NCBI GenBank assembly: GCA_023362775.1
Contig: JALMGJ010000020.1
Coordinates: 9,132,501-9,196,500, forward strand
Length of the DNA: 64,000 nucleotides
Direction: 5' to 3'
From: Charina bottae
Taxonomy: Eukaryota; Chordata; Lepidosauria; Squamata; Charinaidae
In this document: piece after piece, positions 22,583 to 34,060 of the stretch
Layout of the letters: each line of letters starts with the position of its first letter
Position numbering within the stretch: position 1 is the stretch's first letter
Translations under genes and position numbers: made by a program
The notes under the pieces: model-generated
The model's database searches: none
The model's input: only the letters and a program-made list of their open reading frames with translations
What the model was told of the DNA's origin: nothing

Positions 22583-25500
22583 TCATTCATTCATTGGCGA
22601 TCACTCGTAGCCTAGTAAGATTGTCTTCCAAGTGTAAAATTTTAACAGTGGATCCATAAGTGGCTGTAAAGGCCAATTCTGGATCCGCACAACCTCCCAC
22701 AATGAGGGCATAGGTTTCCGGGTGGGAGACGGTCATGATGAGGGTTTGCTTGACGTGCCTTCCTTTTAGCTCTTTTTCCCCTTTCGCCCTGTACTCGTGC
22801 TTCTTCAAAGTCCATAGCGACATTAATTAAGGCTGACCTCCAATTGAAACGCTCATGAGTTAGGGCTTCCCAGTTCTCAATGCTGATATTACATTTTTTA
22901 AAATTAGCTTTGAGAGTGTCCACCAATATTCCGTTTTCCATTTTTAAGTTGGGAGTAAAGTAGCTGCTTTGGAAGATGATGGTCAGGCATTCGAACAACA
23001 TGGCCGGTCCAGCGAAGTTGATGTTGGATGATCATTGTTTCAATGCTGGTGGTTTTCGCTTCTTCTAATACGCTAACATTAGTCCGCCTATCTTTCCAAG
23101 TAATTTGCAGAATTTTTCGGAGGCAGCGTTGATGGAATCTTTCAAGAAGTTGGAGGTGGTGTTTGTAGAGGGTCCATGTTTCACAGGCGTACAGAAGGGT
23201 TGGTAGTACAATGGCTTTGTAAACAAGCATTTTGGTCTCCCTGCGAATGTCCCGATCCTCAAACACTCTACGCTTCATTCGGGAGAAAGCTACACTCGCA
23301 GAGCTCAGGCGATGCTGAATTTCAGCATCGATGTTGGCTTTTGTAGATAGATGGCTGCCAAGATAAGAAAAGTGGTCGACATTTTCTAGTGACACACCTT
23401 TAAGCTGGATTGATGGCGCTGCGGAGGGATTGGTTCGAACTTGCTGGTAAAGCACTTCAGTTTTTTTAATGTTAATCGAGAGGCCGAGCTTTTCATATGC
23501 CTCGATAGTTTCCACAGTCTGTTCTATCACCCTTTTTAAAGAGAGTGATAATTATGGCATCCCTAAAGTCTGCTGGAATCTCCTCCCTCATCCAGATTTT
23601 TTCGATGAGCTTATGAAGTTGTTGTGTAAGTTCAGGCCAGCCTTCTTTAAAGACTTCAGCAGGAATCCCATCAGGCCCACTAGCTTTGTTATTTTTCATT
23701 TGTTTAGTGGCTTTACTGACTTCCTCCAAACTAGGGGGTACTGCAAGCTCATCTCTTATTTGTTTTTGTGGGATTTGCAAGAAGACTTCATCAGCCACAG
23801 TAGAGTAACGATTAAGGAGATTGTAGTAATGCTCTTTCCAGCGCAGTGCAATAGACTCTTTGTCCTTTAGAAGTTTGGCACCATCTATTGAGCGTAAGGG
23901 ATTTGTACCATAGTTTGTTGGCCCATAGATGGCCTTTATGGCATTAAAAAAGCCCCGTGCATCATGAGCATCTGCAAAATGTTGGATTTCTTGGGCTTTT
24001 TTTATCCACCATATGTTCTTAAGTTCTCTAGTTCTTCTTTGGACTTCTGCCTTTGCACTGGCGTAGATTTTTTTCTTAACGGCACAGTTAATATCTTTTT
24101 GCCATATCCGGAAGGCTTTCCTTGTCTTGTCAATAATATGTTCAATCTCACTATCATTCTCATCAAACCAGTCCTGATGTCTCTTAGTTTGGTATCCGAT
24201 AGTTTGTTCACAGGCTGAAATAATAGAAGTCTTCAATTTAATCCAGTGTTCCTCAACATTTTCAGGAAGTTCCATAGGCAGATGTTCCTTGAGAGTTGAG
24301 AGCAAGCTCGTTTAGTAGAATCTTGAAGGGCCAGTGTATTCATTTTACAACTTGGTTTTCTTCCTTGGAGCCTACAATGAGGGACAATCTTTATGGCCAT
24401 CGTGGATCGAATTAATCGATGGTCTGTCCAGCAGTCATCGGCTCTCATCATGGCTCTGGTGAGAAGTACATCACTGCGATCTCTAGCACGGACAATTACA
24501 TAATCTAAAAGATGCCAGTGCTTCGACCGTGGGTGCTTCCATGATGTTTTAAATTTATTTTTCTGGCGAAATAGTGTGTTAGTAATGACAAGGTTATGCT
24601 CTGCACATTTAGTCAGAAGTAAGATTCCATTCATGTTGCTATTGTCAACTCCTTCTTTCCCAATGATCCCCGGCCACAAATCAAAGTCACGCCCAACTCT
24701 TGCATTGAAATCGCCCAGGAGGATAATTTTATCCTCCTTTGGTATCTCTGATAAGATGGTGTCCAGCTGGGTATAAATTTTTTCCTTGATATCCTCATCT
24801 GCATCTAGTGTTGGTGCGTAAGCACTTAGGATAGTTGCCTGTTGGTTTTTGGCGAGTTTTATTCGGAGAATTGAGAGTCGTTCGTTAATCCCAGTGGGAA
24901 CTTCTGACAAGAGCTTCACAAGGTCGTTTTTGATAGCAAAGCCTACCCCATGTATTTGTCGTTCTTGTTCAGGCAGTCCTTTCCAAAAGAAGGTATAACC
25001 TCCTTTTTCTTCCTTCAACTGTCCTTCTCCTGCTCTTCGAGTTTCTTGGAGTGCTGCTATATCAATATTAAAACGTCTCAGCTCCCTTGCAATAATGGCA
25101 GTCCTACGTTCAGGTCATTCACTATCCATATTGTCCTGCAGTGTCCGTATATTCCATGTTCCAAAATTCATGTGTTTTTTACGACCGCTAGATGGTGACC
25201 CCACTGGTCGTGGTAATCCAGTCAGGGAGAAAATGAGGCAGACTATGTTTAGGGCACCTTTTCTAGCCCCCTCCCCATATGGGGTGAACAGAGTGGATCC
25301 TAAATAGGGCTGCTCAGTCGTGGATACAGCTGCCGAACTACTCAACTGCCTCGATCCTTGAGTCAGGGCGACTGACTCCGTATCCACCGCCCATGTGCTG
25401 GTCCATGACTAGGAGCTTCTGGATTTCACAGTCCTGCCCCCGTTGCCATTCGGCAATCGCCATGGGACTTTTGGTTGTTTTGGGTTTGGTGTGGTTGGAA

Positions 25501-25856
25501 GACGCCTGTGCGTGAATTTGTTTTATGTGTGGAGATCGGTGCACAACGATCAGCACACAACCTTCACAGAAAAAGGCTCTAATCCAATGGCATGGGTACC
25601 ATGACGATTGGTGACCTTTTGTCTGCTGCAGCCTTCATCCGCCTTCGCAGCCATTGTAACAATACACCTTGTTATCTTCCGCCTGTTCTGCCGTTGAGGA
25701 CTTTCTTGGATCGTTCTTTGTCTGGTTCCTCCCCCTGGACCTTACCGCCATGGGTGACCCTACCAGGAGTACATGACTCCCGACGGCTTCGCTCACAGGG
25801 TTCATTGGGAACACACAAGCCCACTCACCACAACAAGGTGACAATCCAGCGAGGGG
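22583..25856 (-). mobile_element. Nearly full-length non-LTR retrotransposon, 11-bp target duplication
   Basis: The flanks carry GCCCCTTTTGT at 22572-22582 and 25857-25867, so insertion limits are precise. The minus-strand 3' end is CGAGTGATCGCCAATGAATG and GAATGAAC. The 5' part (25400-25856) precedes the endonuclease start. The protein type (endonuclease, reverse transcriptase, C-terminal zinc finger) is widespread in fishes and invertebrates; I do not assign the clade with confidence. Confidence 0.88.
22642..25200 (-). pseudogene. APE endonuclease / reverse transcriptase polyprotein, RT core deleted
   Basis: In order on the minus strand: FGTWNIRTLQ (endonuclease start, about 25145-25175); a TGA shortly after it; then GVGFAIKNDL, LSAYAPTLDADED, LLGDFNARVG, HLLDYVIVRAR and CWTDHRLI, all endonuclease motifs. 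A frameshift near 24300 leads into a linker and then NNKASGPDGIPAEVF and FKKGDRTDCGNYRGI. At about 23490-23510 the sequence jumps to AYEKLGLSINIKKTEVLY, so RT motifs A to C, including the catalytic YADD, are gone. The thumb and C-terminus (YACETWTLYKHHLQLLERF) continue, a further frameshift lies near 22940, and the end is a zinc-finger-like CPHCGRLCGSRIGLYSH. The protein is dead. Confidence 0.9.
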
Positions 25857-25867
25857 GCCCCTTTTGT

Positions 25868-27299
25868 AACTACATGGTGACAAAAGCATCAGATTCTGTG
25901 GACGCTTCTGCTAGTAACTCCCCCCTGCCCCCACAACTCTATTTTTCTCTACTTTTTTCTCTCCTGCTGTTATTGTGCTTTTGCCAATCAATTAAGTAAA
26001 AGTGGTGGCATTGGCTAACTACAAAGATATGCTGCTATACTTTTGCTCCTCCTACTGCAAAGCTTTTATATGCTGGAGCTTCTGTGTTTCTGGACAGAGG
26101 AGGCAGACATTCCTTGCACACTTGAGGCATATTCTGCGCACCCCCCACTGGGTCTTCCCTCATCATCTTACCCTAACCATAGCATGAATGCATCCTCAGG
26201 ACATTGTCTTGGTCTCATTTCCAGCCCATATTTGAGGAAGCTTAAAGTGCTTTAATGTTCCAGTTTTAAATTGCGTTTTCTATCTACCCTTGACATAATT
26301 TTTACAGTGGGTATGGTCTGGCCTGCTTCACCGACCATTTGGTTGGTGACAGAATCATGGGTTGGGGTCTGTTCAGCTCCTCCTGGACATTTTAGGCTTG
26401 CTGTGGGTCCACCCCCTCCATTCTGGGCACTTGTTACTGGCCTCCAAGAGAGAGTGGATCTCCAGCTATTGCAAAGGCATCTGCCCACTGACGGCCTGAC
26501 CGGGGCATTCCATGATGTTTCTCAGGCCTTCATGTTGACCTCTTAGAATGGTCCAACATAAACATGCATTTAATACTCTTTTGAAAGACCCCTAGACTTA
26601 AAACAAAACAAAACAAAACAAAACAAAGAAAGAAAAAAACAGGTATAGCTCTCTATTCCTGTACCGCTCAGAAAGTTGATTTAAATCTGGAAAGACAGCT
26701 GGATTCTACCAGCTAAGTTGCTAGTTCTGTCACCTTTGAGTGCCTTGTGGAACTTCCTCTGCTTCTACCAGCAATGGGATTCATATGGTTGTACTTTTCA
26801 CTGATTATTTTCCTTATCTCCGAGGACTTGTATTGACCTGATTGGGGAATATTTCCAGGACCAATTTCATGCAGCAGAATTTTCTACAGCTGCTTGTGCA
26901 ACACACCACAGTTACTTATGTCCCCATGGGGCGGGGGCGGGGGGAGAAGGACAGCTGGAATTCCAGCTTTGGTGGCACTTAGTGAGAATTATGGCTATTT
27001 ATGGGTGAGCCAATCACAGTTGTGTGATTCTGAAAGTCTGCTCTAGTGCATACATTCTTGATGGATGTTGCTTGGCTACTCTTAGGAGTTGCCAGCCACA
27101 AGTTCAGAACTGGGCTCCTTGGTTACTTGCTGCTAGCACCATCCGTTGTCTTGGGAGTTGGGACAGAGCTTGCTTATTATCAATTGCTCCTTCCTGCTTC
27201 ACCCCATACTCTTTCTGTGTGCTTGTTACCTATCAACCATTATAATTTCAACCCAGGTTTAGTGCTCTTTCGAAAGAGCACTATACCCATGTTCTGAAA
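25868..27299. other. Stretch with no clear assignment
   Basis: No motif firm enough to call. An (AAAAC)n run lies at 26599-26626 and a G-run near 26929. Some parts (26340-26540, 27020-27250) read like decayed LINE coding sequence but I cannot support a family. Confidence 0.35.
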
Positions 27300-27600
27300 G
27301 AGCTGATGCAGCAGTGCGAGTAGTGATGGATATGTTGCACTATGCACACATGTCCCCACTGCTTCATGAACTGCACTGGTTGCCAGTTGGCTCCTAGGTG
27401 CAATCCAAGGTGCTGGTTATCATCTATCAAGCCCTGCATGGCATAGGCCCTGGTTATTTGAGGGACTGCCTGTCTCCATATGTTTCTGCCCATCCAGTCA
27501 GGTCAGCTAGAGTTGGGTACACTCCAGGTTCCGTCTACTAAGCAGTGGCATCTTACAGGACCTAGGAGGCATACTTTCTACAACTTATTAACTTAATAAC
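27300..27600 (+). mobile_element. L2/CR1-like LINE, C-terminal coding fragment
   Basis: Plus-strand frames give SPLLHELHWLPVGS, VLVIIYQALHGIGPGYLRDC and SAHPVRSARVG, the C-terminal end of the reverse transcriptase ORF in this LINE group, with several stops. Older than the copy at 9946-12089. Confidence 0.75.
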
Positions 27601-28723
27601 ATGTGCATGACATGTTGGGAGTAAATGATTAGTGGGTGGATCTTCCAAGAGCTTTGATAAAGTGGATGGCATTGTACAGATACAGTGTAAATACCATCCA
27701 TGGAATAAATATTATGTTGGCCACTTTCAGCACATGCTTAAGTTCTTTTGGGCAGAAAGCATCCTCACATTTAAGTAAGTTCTGAGATTGCTTAAAGGCT
27801 CCCCCAGTGTCCTCCACCAAAAGATAGAGCTCAGATTTCTTGATTTTTAGGACCTGGGGGAAATGAAACAATGGGGAACGTTGTTGAAATGCCAGGGGAG
27901 AAAGAAGATATACCCAATGGAAGATAGGCTAGAGCCCATTTGGGATCATACTCTGAAGCAGAGGGATGACAAAGAAAAAAAAAATAATTTGCCACCAGAG
28001 CATCCCTACAATTCCAGACAGAAGAAATATGCTGAGTAGCAAGAAGAGGAAGAGAAAGCCCAAGCATCCTATCTTTACCAGCTTTTGAATGACTTTGCCA
28101 ATAGGGTAAGAAGCCATGTTGCAGCTAAATCAAGAAACAAGGCTTCCCCCCCATTTTTTTAATGTTTGTTTAGTGTTAAATGTTATATATGTGTAAGTTT
28201 GTGGATGTTGTATTTGATATGTTGAATATGTTACATGTTATATGTTCAATTTCTTTTAAATATAAGTCGAAATAAAGATTATTTAAAAAATAATAATAAA
28301 AGAACCAAGGCTGTTCCTTTCCCTGAATGTGGGAGCTGCAAAAATGGGGCTGGAAGTTGCCTGCAGACTGTAAGCCAGGATTGCCTGCTCCTACAGTGGA
28401 GGGCTTCTTCCTCCACCCCCTTGCTAAGAGGGATTTGGTCAATAGACAAGCTACAAAATGGAAAGGATTAGCATAGAACATATACATCAGGTGATGTATG
28501 AAAGGGAATGGTAATAGAACAAGGCAAAAAGGTTAGAAAAGACAAATGCTGCCCAGCCGCAATAGCAGTAGAGAATTCAAAACAATGCAAAAGATTCAAT
28601 GGTTGGGTGAAGTGGGTGACTGATGGCTATTCCAAATCTTTCAACTCTGGATTAACGCCTGGTTTTGAGAATGAAGTAACCCCTTAGTTATTCATTTTAT
28701 GGGACTCTACTAGAGACATACAT
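27601..28723. other. Stretch with no clear assignment
   Basis: No family recognised. Around 28255-28305 there is AATAAAG and an A-rich part resembling a retroelement 3' end, without supporting coding sequence. Confidence 0.35.
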
Positions 28724-29053
28724 GGGGCGTGGTGGCTCAGCGGGTAAGACGCCAGGCTTGTCGATCGGAAGATCACATGTTCGGAGGTTCGAATCCCTAG
28801 CCCCGCGTGACGGAGTGAGCTCCCACACTAGCTCCAGCTCTTGCCAACCTAGCAATTCGAAAGCATGCAAATGCAAGTAGATGAATATGTACCACTTTGG
28901 TGGGTAGGTAACAGCGTTCCACATGCGTCATGCGGCCACATGACTGTGGAAGCGTCTTCGGACAACGCTGGCTCTTCGGCTAACAAACGGAGATGAGCAC
29001 CGGCCTCTAGAGTTGGACACGACTGTGCAGGGGAAACCTTTACGTTTTACTTA
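28724..29053 (+). repeat. Sauria SINE, plus strand
   Basis: It begins GGGGCGTGGTGGCTCAGCGG, has the B box GGTTCGAATCC near 28786-28796, the Sauria body (CCAACCTAGCAATTCGAAAG, GCTCTTCGGCTAACAAACGG) and the Bov-B-like end GTTGGACACGACTGTGCAGG followed by AAACCTTTACG. No convincing TSD was seen. Confidence 0.93.
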
Positions 29054-29639
29054 CTAATTACATGAAACAGTTGGATAGATCATCTGCTTTTCTGAGGTTG
29101 GATGTGCTGAGAGTATTCGACTCATCTAATGTCAAGGAGGTTAGGAAGAACGAATCCATGCCTGGGTGTAATGATATATGGGATGTGGGCTAAGATTGAA
29201 TTCAGTAAAGGTTGTAGCACAGATAGTAGCTTATCTGGTTTCTGAAAGAAAACCAGTCTATTCAGGATGGAGATGGCACAATTTTGCAGTTAGACATATT
29301 TCTGAATTCTGTACTTAATGTGGATATCCAACGAACTGTTATGACTAGAAATGGCTTTGAGACTTTCTCCTAGTGTGCCAGTAGCATCATTTTTGGAAAA
29401 AGCAGATTTTGCACCTGTTACATTTGTTTTAAACTTTGCAAAAAAAAATAATAATAATAGACACAAGTTTGATATCAGGACTCAAAACAAAGACAAAATA
29501 ATAGCAAAGCATTTTAACTTCCCAGGACACTCAGTTACAGATGTCAAGGTGGTATCTGTCTCTCACTATATAATGCTGGCGTAGAATCATTCTAAGAGAC
29601 TGCCAGATTCACATTTGTCAAAAGGTTTCAGGCTATCTC
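29054..29639. other. Stretch without recognised features
   Basis: AT-rich DNA with no motif that I can assign. Confidence 0.4.
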
Positions 29640-29895
29640 AGAAGGCCTTACAAAACACAATGGGTTTTAACACATGCTAATTGTAATCTGTCTCATGTGT
29701 AACCTACCTCTGCATTCCCACTTTTTCTTTCCTCCCTCCCTACATCAGTTTAACCACTCCATGCATCTGATGAAGTGAGCTGTAGCTCATGAAAGCTTAT
29801 GCCTTTTAATACAATTTGTTAATCAGAAAATGTGCTACCAGATTGCTTTTGATTTTTGGCTAGCATACACTAACGTGGCTCTCCTTCTACTATGG
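29640..29895 (+). repeat. Reptile interspersed repeat carrying a hammerhead-like motif
   Basis: The segment matches a very common amniote repeat signature: GATGAAGTGAGCTGTAGCTC, then AAAGCTTATGC, AATTTGTTA and ACACTAACGTGGCTCTCCTT. The hammerhead-like core suggests a PLE terminal repeat. Left limit approximate. Confidence 0.65.
29767..29798 (+). ncRNA. Hammerhead-ribozyme-like motif (second type)
   Basis: CTGATGA (29767-29773), one A, then a helix II of GTGAGCT/AGCTCA(C>T) and GAAA (29791-29794), then GCTT. The GAAA plus a two-base helix III plus UH pattern matches the minimal PLE hammerhead layout. It has one spare base between the CTGANGA core and helix II, as do the other two types here. 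Confidence 0.55.
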
Positions 29896-30405
29896 AGAAT
29901 GATGTCCTTGAAGTGTTTTTTAACAAGTCTTAATTTGCCTCCTTTGTTAGACATTATGGGGAACAAATCCAATGAAAATGATTTCTTTTTGGAATAAATG
30001 GGGAGTTAAACTTACTTTGTGCCCATAGAGATTCTGTAGTATTGTTGGCCTTGCAATGATGTTTTACACATTTCTGCAAATAGTTGTTGCACAGTAACTT
30101 TTTATTTTGCAGTGCATTTGTGATTGAATTGTAGTATTCCTTCTGAAAAAAGCAGTAGTATTCAATTGTCAGAAAACCTTTAAATAATTGAGCCCTTTTG
30201 GGTAGAAGGGTTGAATCTTCTTGCAGGGATCACAGGGAAGTAAGATAAAACAATTGTTTGTGATGCTTCAGGCAATAATGTAATGGCTATGTTAATTTGT
30301 TTAATTATGGTTTCTTAAGCTATGTTGCTCCCCAATATATTTATCTGTACATAGAGTCCCGTGTATATTTGTTTATATACTAAAAGTATCTGCAGTTGTA
30401 TATAA

Positions 30406-30757
30406 ACGGGCTAGAAACCAGGAGTCTGTGAGTTGTAGTCCTGCCTTAAGCATGAAAGCCGGCTGGGTGACCTTGGGTCAGTCACTCTCTCTCTCAGCCC
30501 TAGGAAGGAGCCAATAGCAAACCAGGAGACTGAGAGTTCTAGTCCCGCCTTAGGCATGAAAGCCGGCTGGGTGACCTTGGGCCAGTCACTCTCTCTCAGC
30601 CCAACTCACCTCACAGTGTTGTTGTTGTGGGGAAAATAGGAGGAGGAAGGAGTATTAGGTATTTTCGCCACCTAGAGTTATTTATAAAAGAATAAAGGAG
30701 GGACAGAAAATAAATAAATAAGTAAATAAATAAATAAATAAATAAAAACATCAAATT
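30406..30757 (+). repeat. Dimeric tRNA-type SINE, plus strand
   Basis: Same structure as 1930-2305: two cores (GGCTGGGTGACCTTGGG) joined by AGCCCTAGGAAGGAGCCAAT, then CAACTCACCTCACAGTGTTG, AGGAGGAAGGAGTATTAGGT and a GGGACAGAAAATAAATAAAT tail with an (AAAT)n run. The first bases of the tRNA head are missing. Confidence 0.82.
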
Positions 30758-31381
30758 AATTCATATAATTCAGTTTGTTGTCTGGGTGCTTGACCTCGTT
30801 TATTGCAAACTGCTTTGCAGTATAGTATCCTGGAATATGCAGAGGAGAAGCACTAGGAATATTCCATGATTAGTTCCCTGCCTGCATAAACTTCTCTCAG
30901 TTAAAATTGGGAAGGAGTGGGACATTAACCGAGTTAGAGACAGAAGTAGGCTTAATCTCTTGTCATAAGAATGTCTACAAGCTACAATCAATGAAAAATA
31001 TTGTGGCTAGAATGCCTTCTGATGCTTGGCATTAGCACTGTATTACACCCAATACTATTCCATCTTTCCTCACTTTGTTGTTATTTTCGGGATGCTGGCT
31101 ATTACTTCTAATGCATATGATGGCTTGAGGCCAAGAGAGCTGAATGACCATCTCTTCCCATAATGCCTGTTGCAACCATCCTAAGAAGCCCTTGCTTGTG
31201 TCCAGCTGCCAAGGAAGGCACACTTTTTGCAGGGGTAGCAGAGATGTTTGCCTGATTTAGATTTCAGATGGCTGGTCAAGACATTTCAAATCCATCAACC
31301 TGGACTAATATTTTAATATCTCTTAATCCCTTTGTTTTTATTTGTCCTTTAAGAGGTGGCCTTAAAATAAATATTGTTCCT

Positions 31382-31399
31382 GATTTTTGATGGATTAAG

Positions 31400-31444
<45 letters not shown>

Positions 31445-31520
31445 CCTACCTACTTATCATCTATCTATTTATCATTGTATAACAATGATAGATAGATCTT
31501 AATCCATCAAAAAAATCTAC
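31382..31520. repeat. (TATC)n array inside a quasi-palindrome
   Basis: GATGGATTAAGATCTATCTA near 31388-31407 reappears inverted at 31489-31508, around the small hairpin ATCATTGT-ATA-ACAATGAT (31471-31489). The TATC array (31402-31444) lies in the left arm only. Confidence 0.9.
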
Positions 31521-31822
31521 ATTTTGCCCCTAATAGATAAATTCCCTGGGAATCCAGATAATTTTTACGTGAACCATATTTTTCACGATCTAAAACCATA
31601 CATTATGTGTGCAGTAGCCAAATTTTGTGTTGCCGCAATGAAAATAAGACAAAACCAGCTAAAGTAGAAATTCCCTTGTTTTAAAAATTACTTTTAAATT
31701 GAAATATCTTAATTAATAAATTGTCAGGGGATATATATATATTTATTTTATACTTACTAATGTTTTAGGCTCACACTATCTAGATAACAAATGTATTAAT
31801 ATAGTAATAGCAGAGTGAATGC

Positions 31823-31905
31823 TGTATTATTTTATTTATTTATCATATTTATACCCCGCCTATCCCCTCCCTATCGGAGGACTCTAGGCGGCTTATTATG
31901 CGATA
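31823..31905 (-). mobile_element. L2/CR1-like 3' tail (short)
   Basis: TATTTATACCCCGCCTATCC and GGAGGACTCTAGGCGGC, the complement of a LINE tail, after an ATTT-type run. Confidence 0.7.
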
Positions 31906-33865
31906 TATTTTATTAGTTGGTAGTATATTACTGTATTTCTTTGTTTTACTTTGTTTTTCTCCTTTTAAATTTTGCTGGTCATTGACCGAATAAATATTAT
32001 TGATATCACTGTATAACACCAGGATTTATAAATATCTATACATTGTAAAATTGTAAGTAATATGCATATAATTTTAATATATATGCATGCAGGCCCACGT
32101 ATATGCCCACACCTATTGTGACTCTGATATTCTTCTTTAACCTTCGACACCCACAGCAAGGCTATACTGGAATTAAGAAAAATGCCTAGAGAAAGAAACC
32201 TATTCTGACGTGGCATAATATGACCTTGTTACAGGTACTTGCTACCAGGAGAAGTCTAATTTGAAGACTAAATACAGAGCTTCTTCAAAACCCCAGTAGT
32301 AGTATATACCTCCAGAATAAGTTGAAATGGGTCAGCCACAGCCTAAGGAACGCACACCATCATTTTAGGATACATTTTGAATAAAGAAAAATACTGTTAC
32401 AGGAGATGGCAGAGTTTTTTTTTTTTTAAATTCCATCAAGCTTTACATAGGCGTTACACGATGGAGCCTCTGGGCACCCCCACAATAGAAATATGAAACA
32501 TCCTGAGATCTGCAAAGAGCTTTCATGAGTAGGTAGCTCTCATGCCTGCCTTTGAAATGAAGCTATAGTCAGCTTAATGAGATAGTTAATTGATGAGCCC
32601 CACTCCCGTCTCCCGTCCATTAAGGTAAGTAGAACACGTGCGCTCCTCAGCTTGTCAAAGGCAAGAAAAACACATTAATTTGGAGAGTTGTGGAGCTGTT
32701 AATAAATATTACATTCTCTGGCAGGTTTTCTTCATTTCCTCATCTGTGATGGTCATTGTGATCAGATGTTACAGAGGCTCTCTTTTCCCCCCACAAAAAC
32801 GTTATTTGAGGAACAGTTACTTTACTGAAACAGCATGAAGAAGCATCAAAAAGCAGCATTAAGATTTTATTCTTCTTTAAAATCTAGTCAGGGATGTAGT
32901 AATGCAAACCTGTACTGTACTGTGATGCATTTATGGATTTTTATTATAAAAATAAACATGCTGTCTCTTACCCCTTACTGTAAATCCCTTTCACCATAGT
33001 TTTTTCCCTCCAACTGAAATTTGTACAGGCTCAACTGAGCTATTTCTAATAATTTTTCATTACTAACAGATTTTCGTGTGTGTGGATGTTACACCTTTGC
33101 TTTTGGGATGAGGAAAGGAAAAGGGCAGAGGGAAGCGGGGGAAAAGCTCCTATAACTGTCCTGAAAATTATCTCCCTGAATCTTGGCCTCATAAATCCCA
33201 TTAAATGTTATATTTCATCAGCAGACTGGAAAGGCTTTTTTTCCCCAGCGATGAAGTCTGCTGGATGAAGCCTATTTTTTAAATTTATGGTTTCATTTTA
33301 GAAATGGACTATAAAAAACCCTGGCACTGCTGTCTATCAAAGTGACTCCGACATGAGAAAGTGAGGTATAGTTTTTAAAAACTGACTTCCTTAATGTATT
33401 GTGGGACCCATAGGCATAGTAAAAATTGGGGACTCTGACTTACAGACATACAAAGAGAAATACTTTTCTCCAAAGGATTGTATTCTGCTGGTGTCAGGGA
33501 GAAGTCTACAGCGGTTCTTTTGTTTATTCAAGTTGAAAATAGAAAAGTTAAATCTCTTCTGCCTGTTTCTTCCCAACTTGCCTTTCCACACATGACTATC
33601 CAGCGCTCTAGGCTGCCCCATCCAGATTCAGTCTCTTCTCTTGAATTGTCTCCTGATTATTTTCCAAGTTGCTTCACTCTCTGTCGCAGGTCCATCCAGG
33701 TTTCTCACAGTGTCTATGCAATGTGCAAGGACAGAATATTGACGAGAATACTCAGGAGAACCAAGCGGTGGAAAAGCTCTAGTTGGTTAGGGATGCTCAC
33801 TTTCCTCCTTCACTTCTCATGTGATTATTGTGGGAAACAGTAATATAATACTAGTGTAATCACAC
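31906..33865. other. Repeat-poor stretch
   Basis: No transposon recognised. The parts 32560-32800 and 33130-33330 have mixed, non-repetitive composition and could be conserved non-coding elements; comparison is required. Confidence 0.4.
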
Positions 33866-34060
33866 TGACAACAAAGATCCGCACAGTCAAAGCAATGGTA
33901 TTCCCCGTAGTAACCCATGGCTGCGAGAGCTGGACCATAAGGAAGGCTGAGTGAAGGAAGATAAGATGCTTTTGAACTGTGGTGACGGCCGACAGGAAGC
34001 TCTGGCGTGGGCTGGTCCATGAAGTCACAAATAAACAACAAAACTACAACAAGTAGAATT
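33866..34060 (+). pseudogene. Old Bov-B 3' fragment
   Basis: Plus-strand translation gives TKIRTVKAMVFPVVTHGCES and WTIRKAE, corresponding to the C-terminal part of the intact Bov-B ORF. After an internal deletion follows GGTCCATGAAGTCAC and AACAACAAAACTACAACAAG, the Bov-B 3' end. Confidence 0.85.

Noticed and set aside
28724..28800. tRNA gene because of A- and B-box-like sequence
   Set aside because: It is the head of a Sauria SINE; the arms do not give an intact cloverleaf and the same sequence recurs in other copies.
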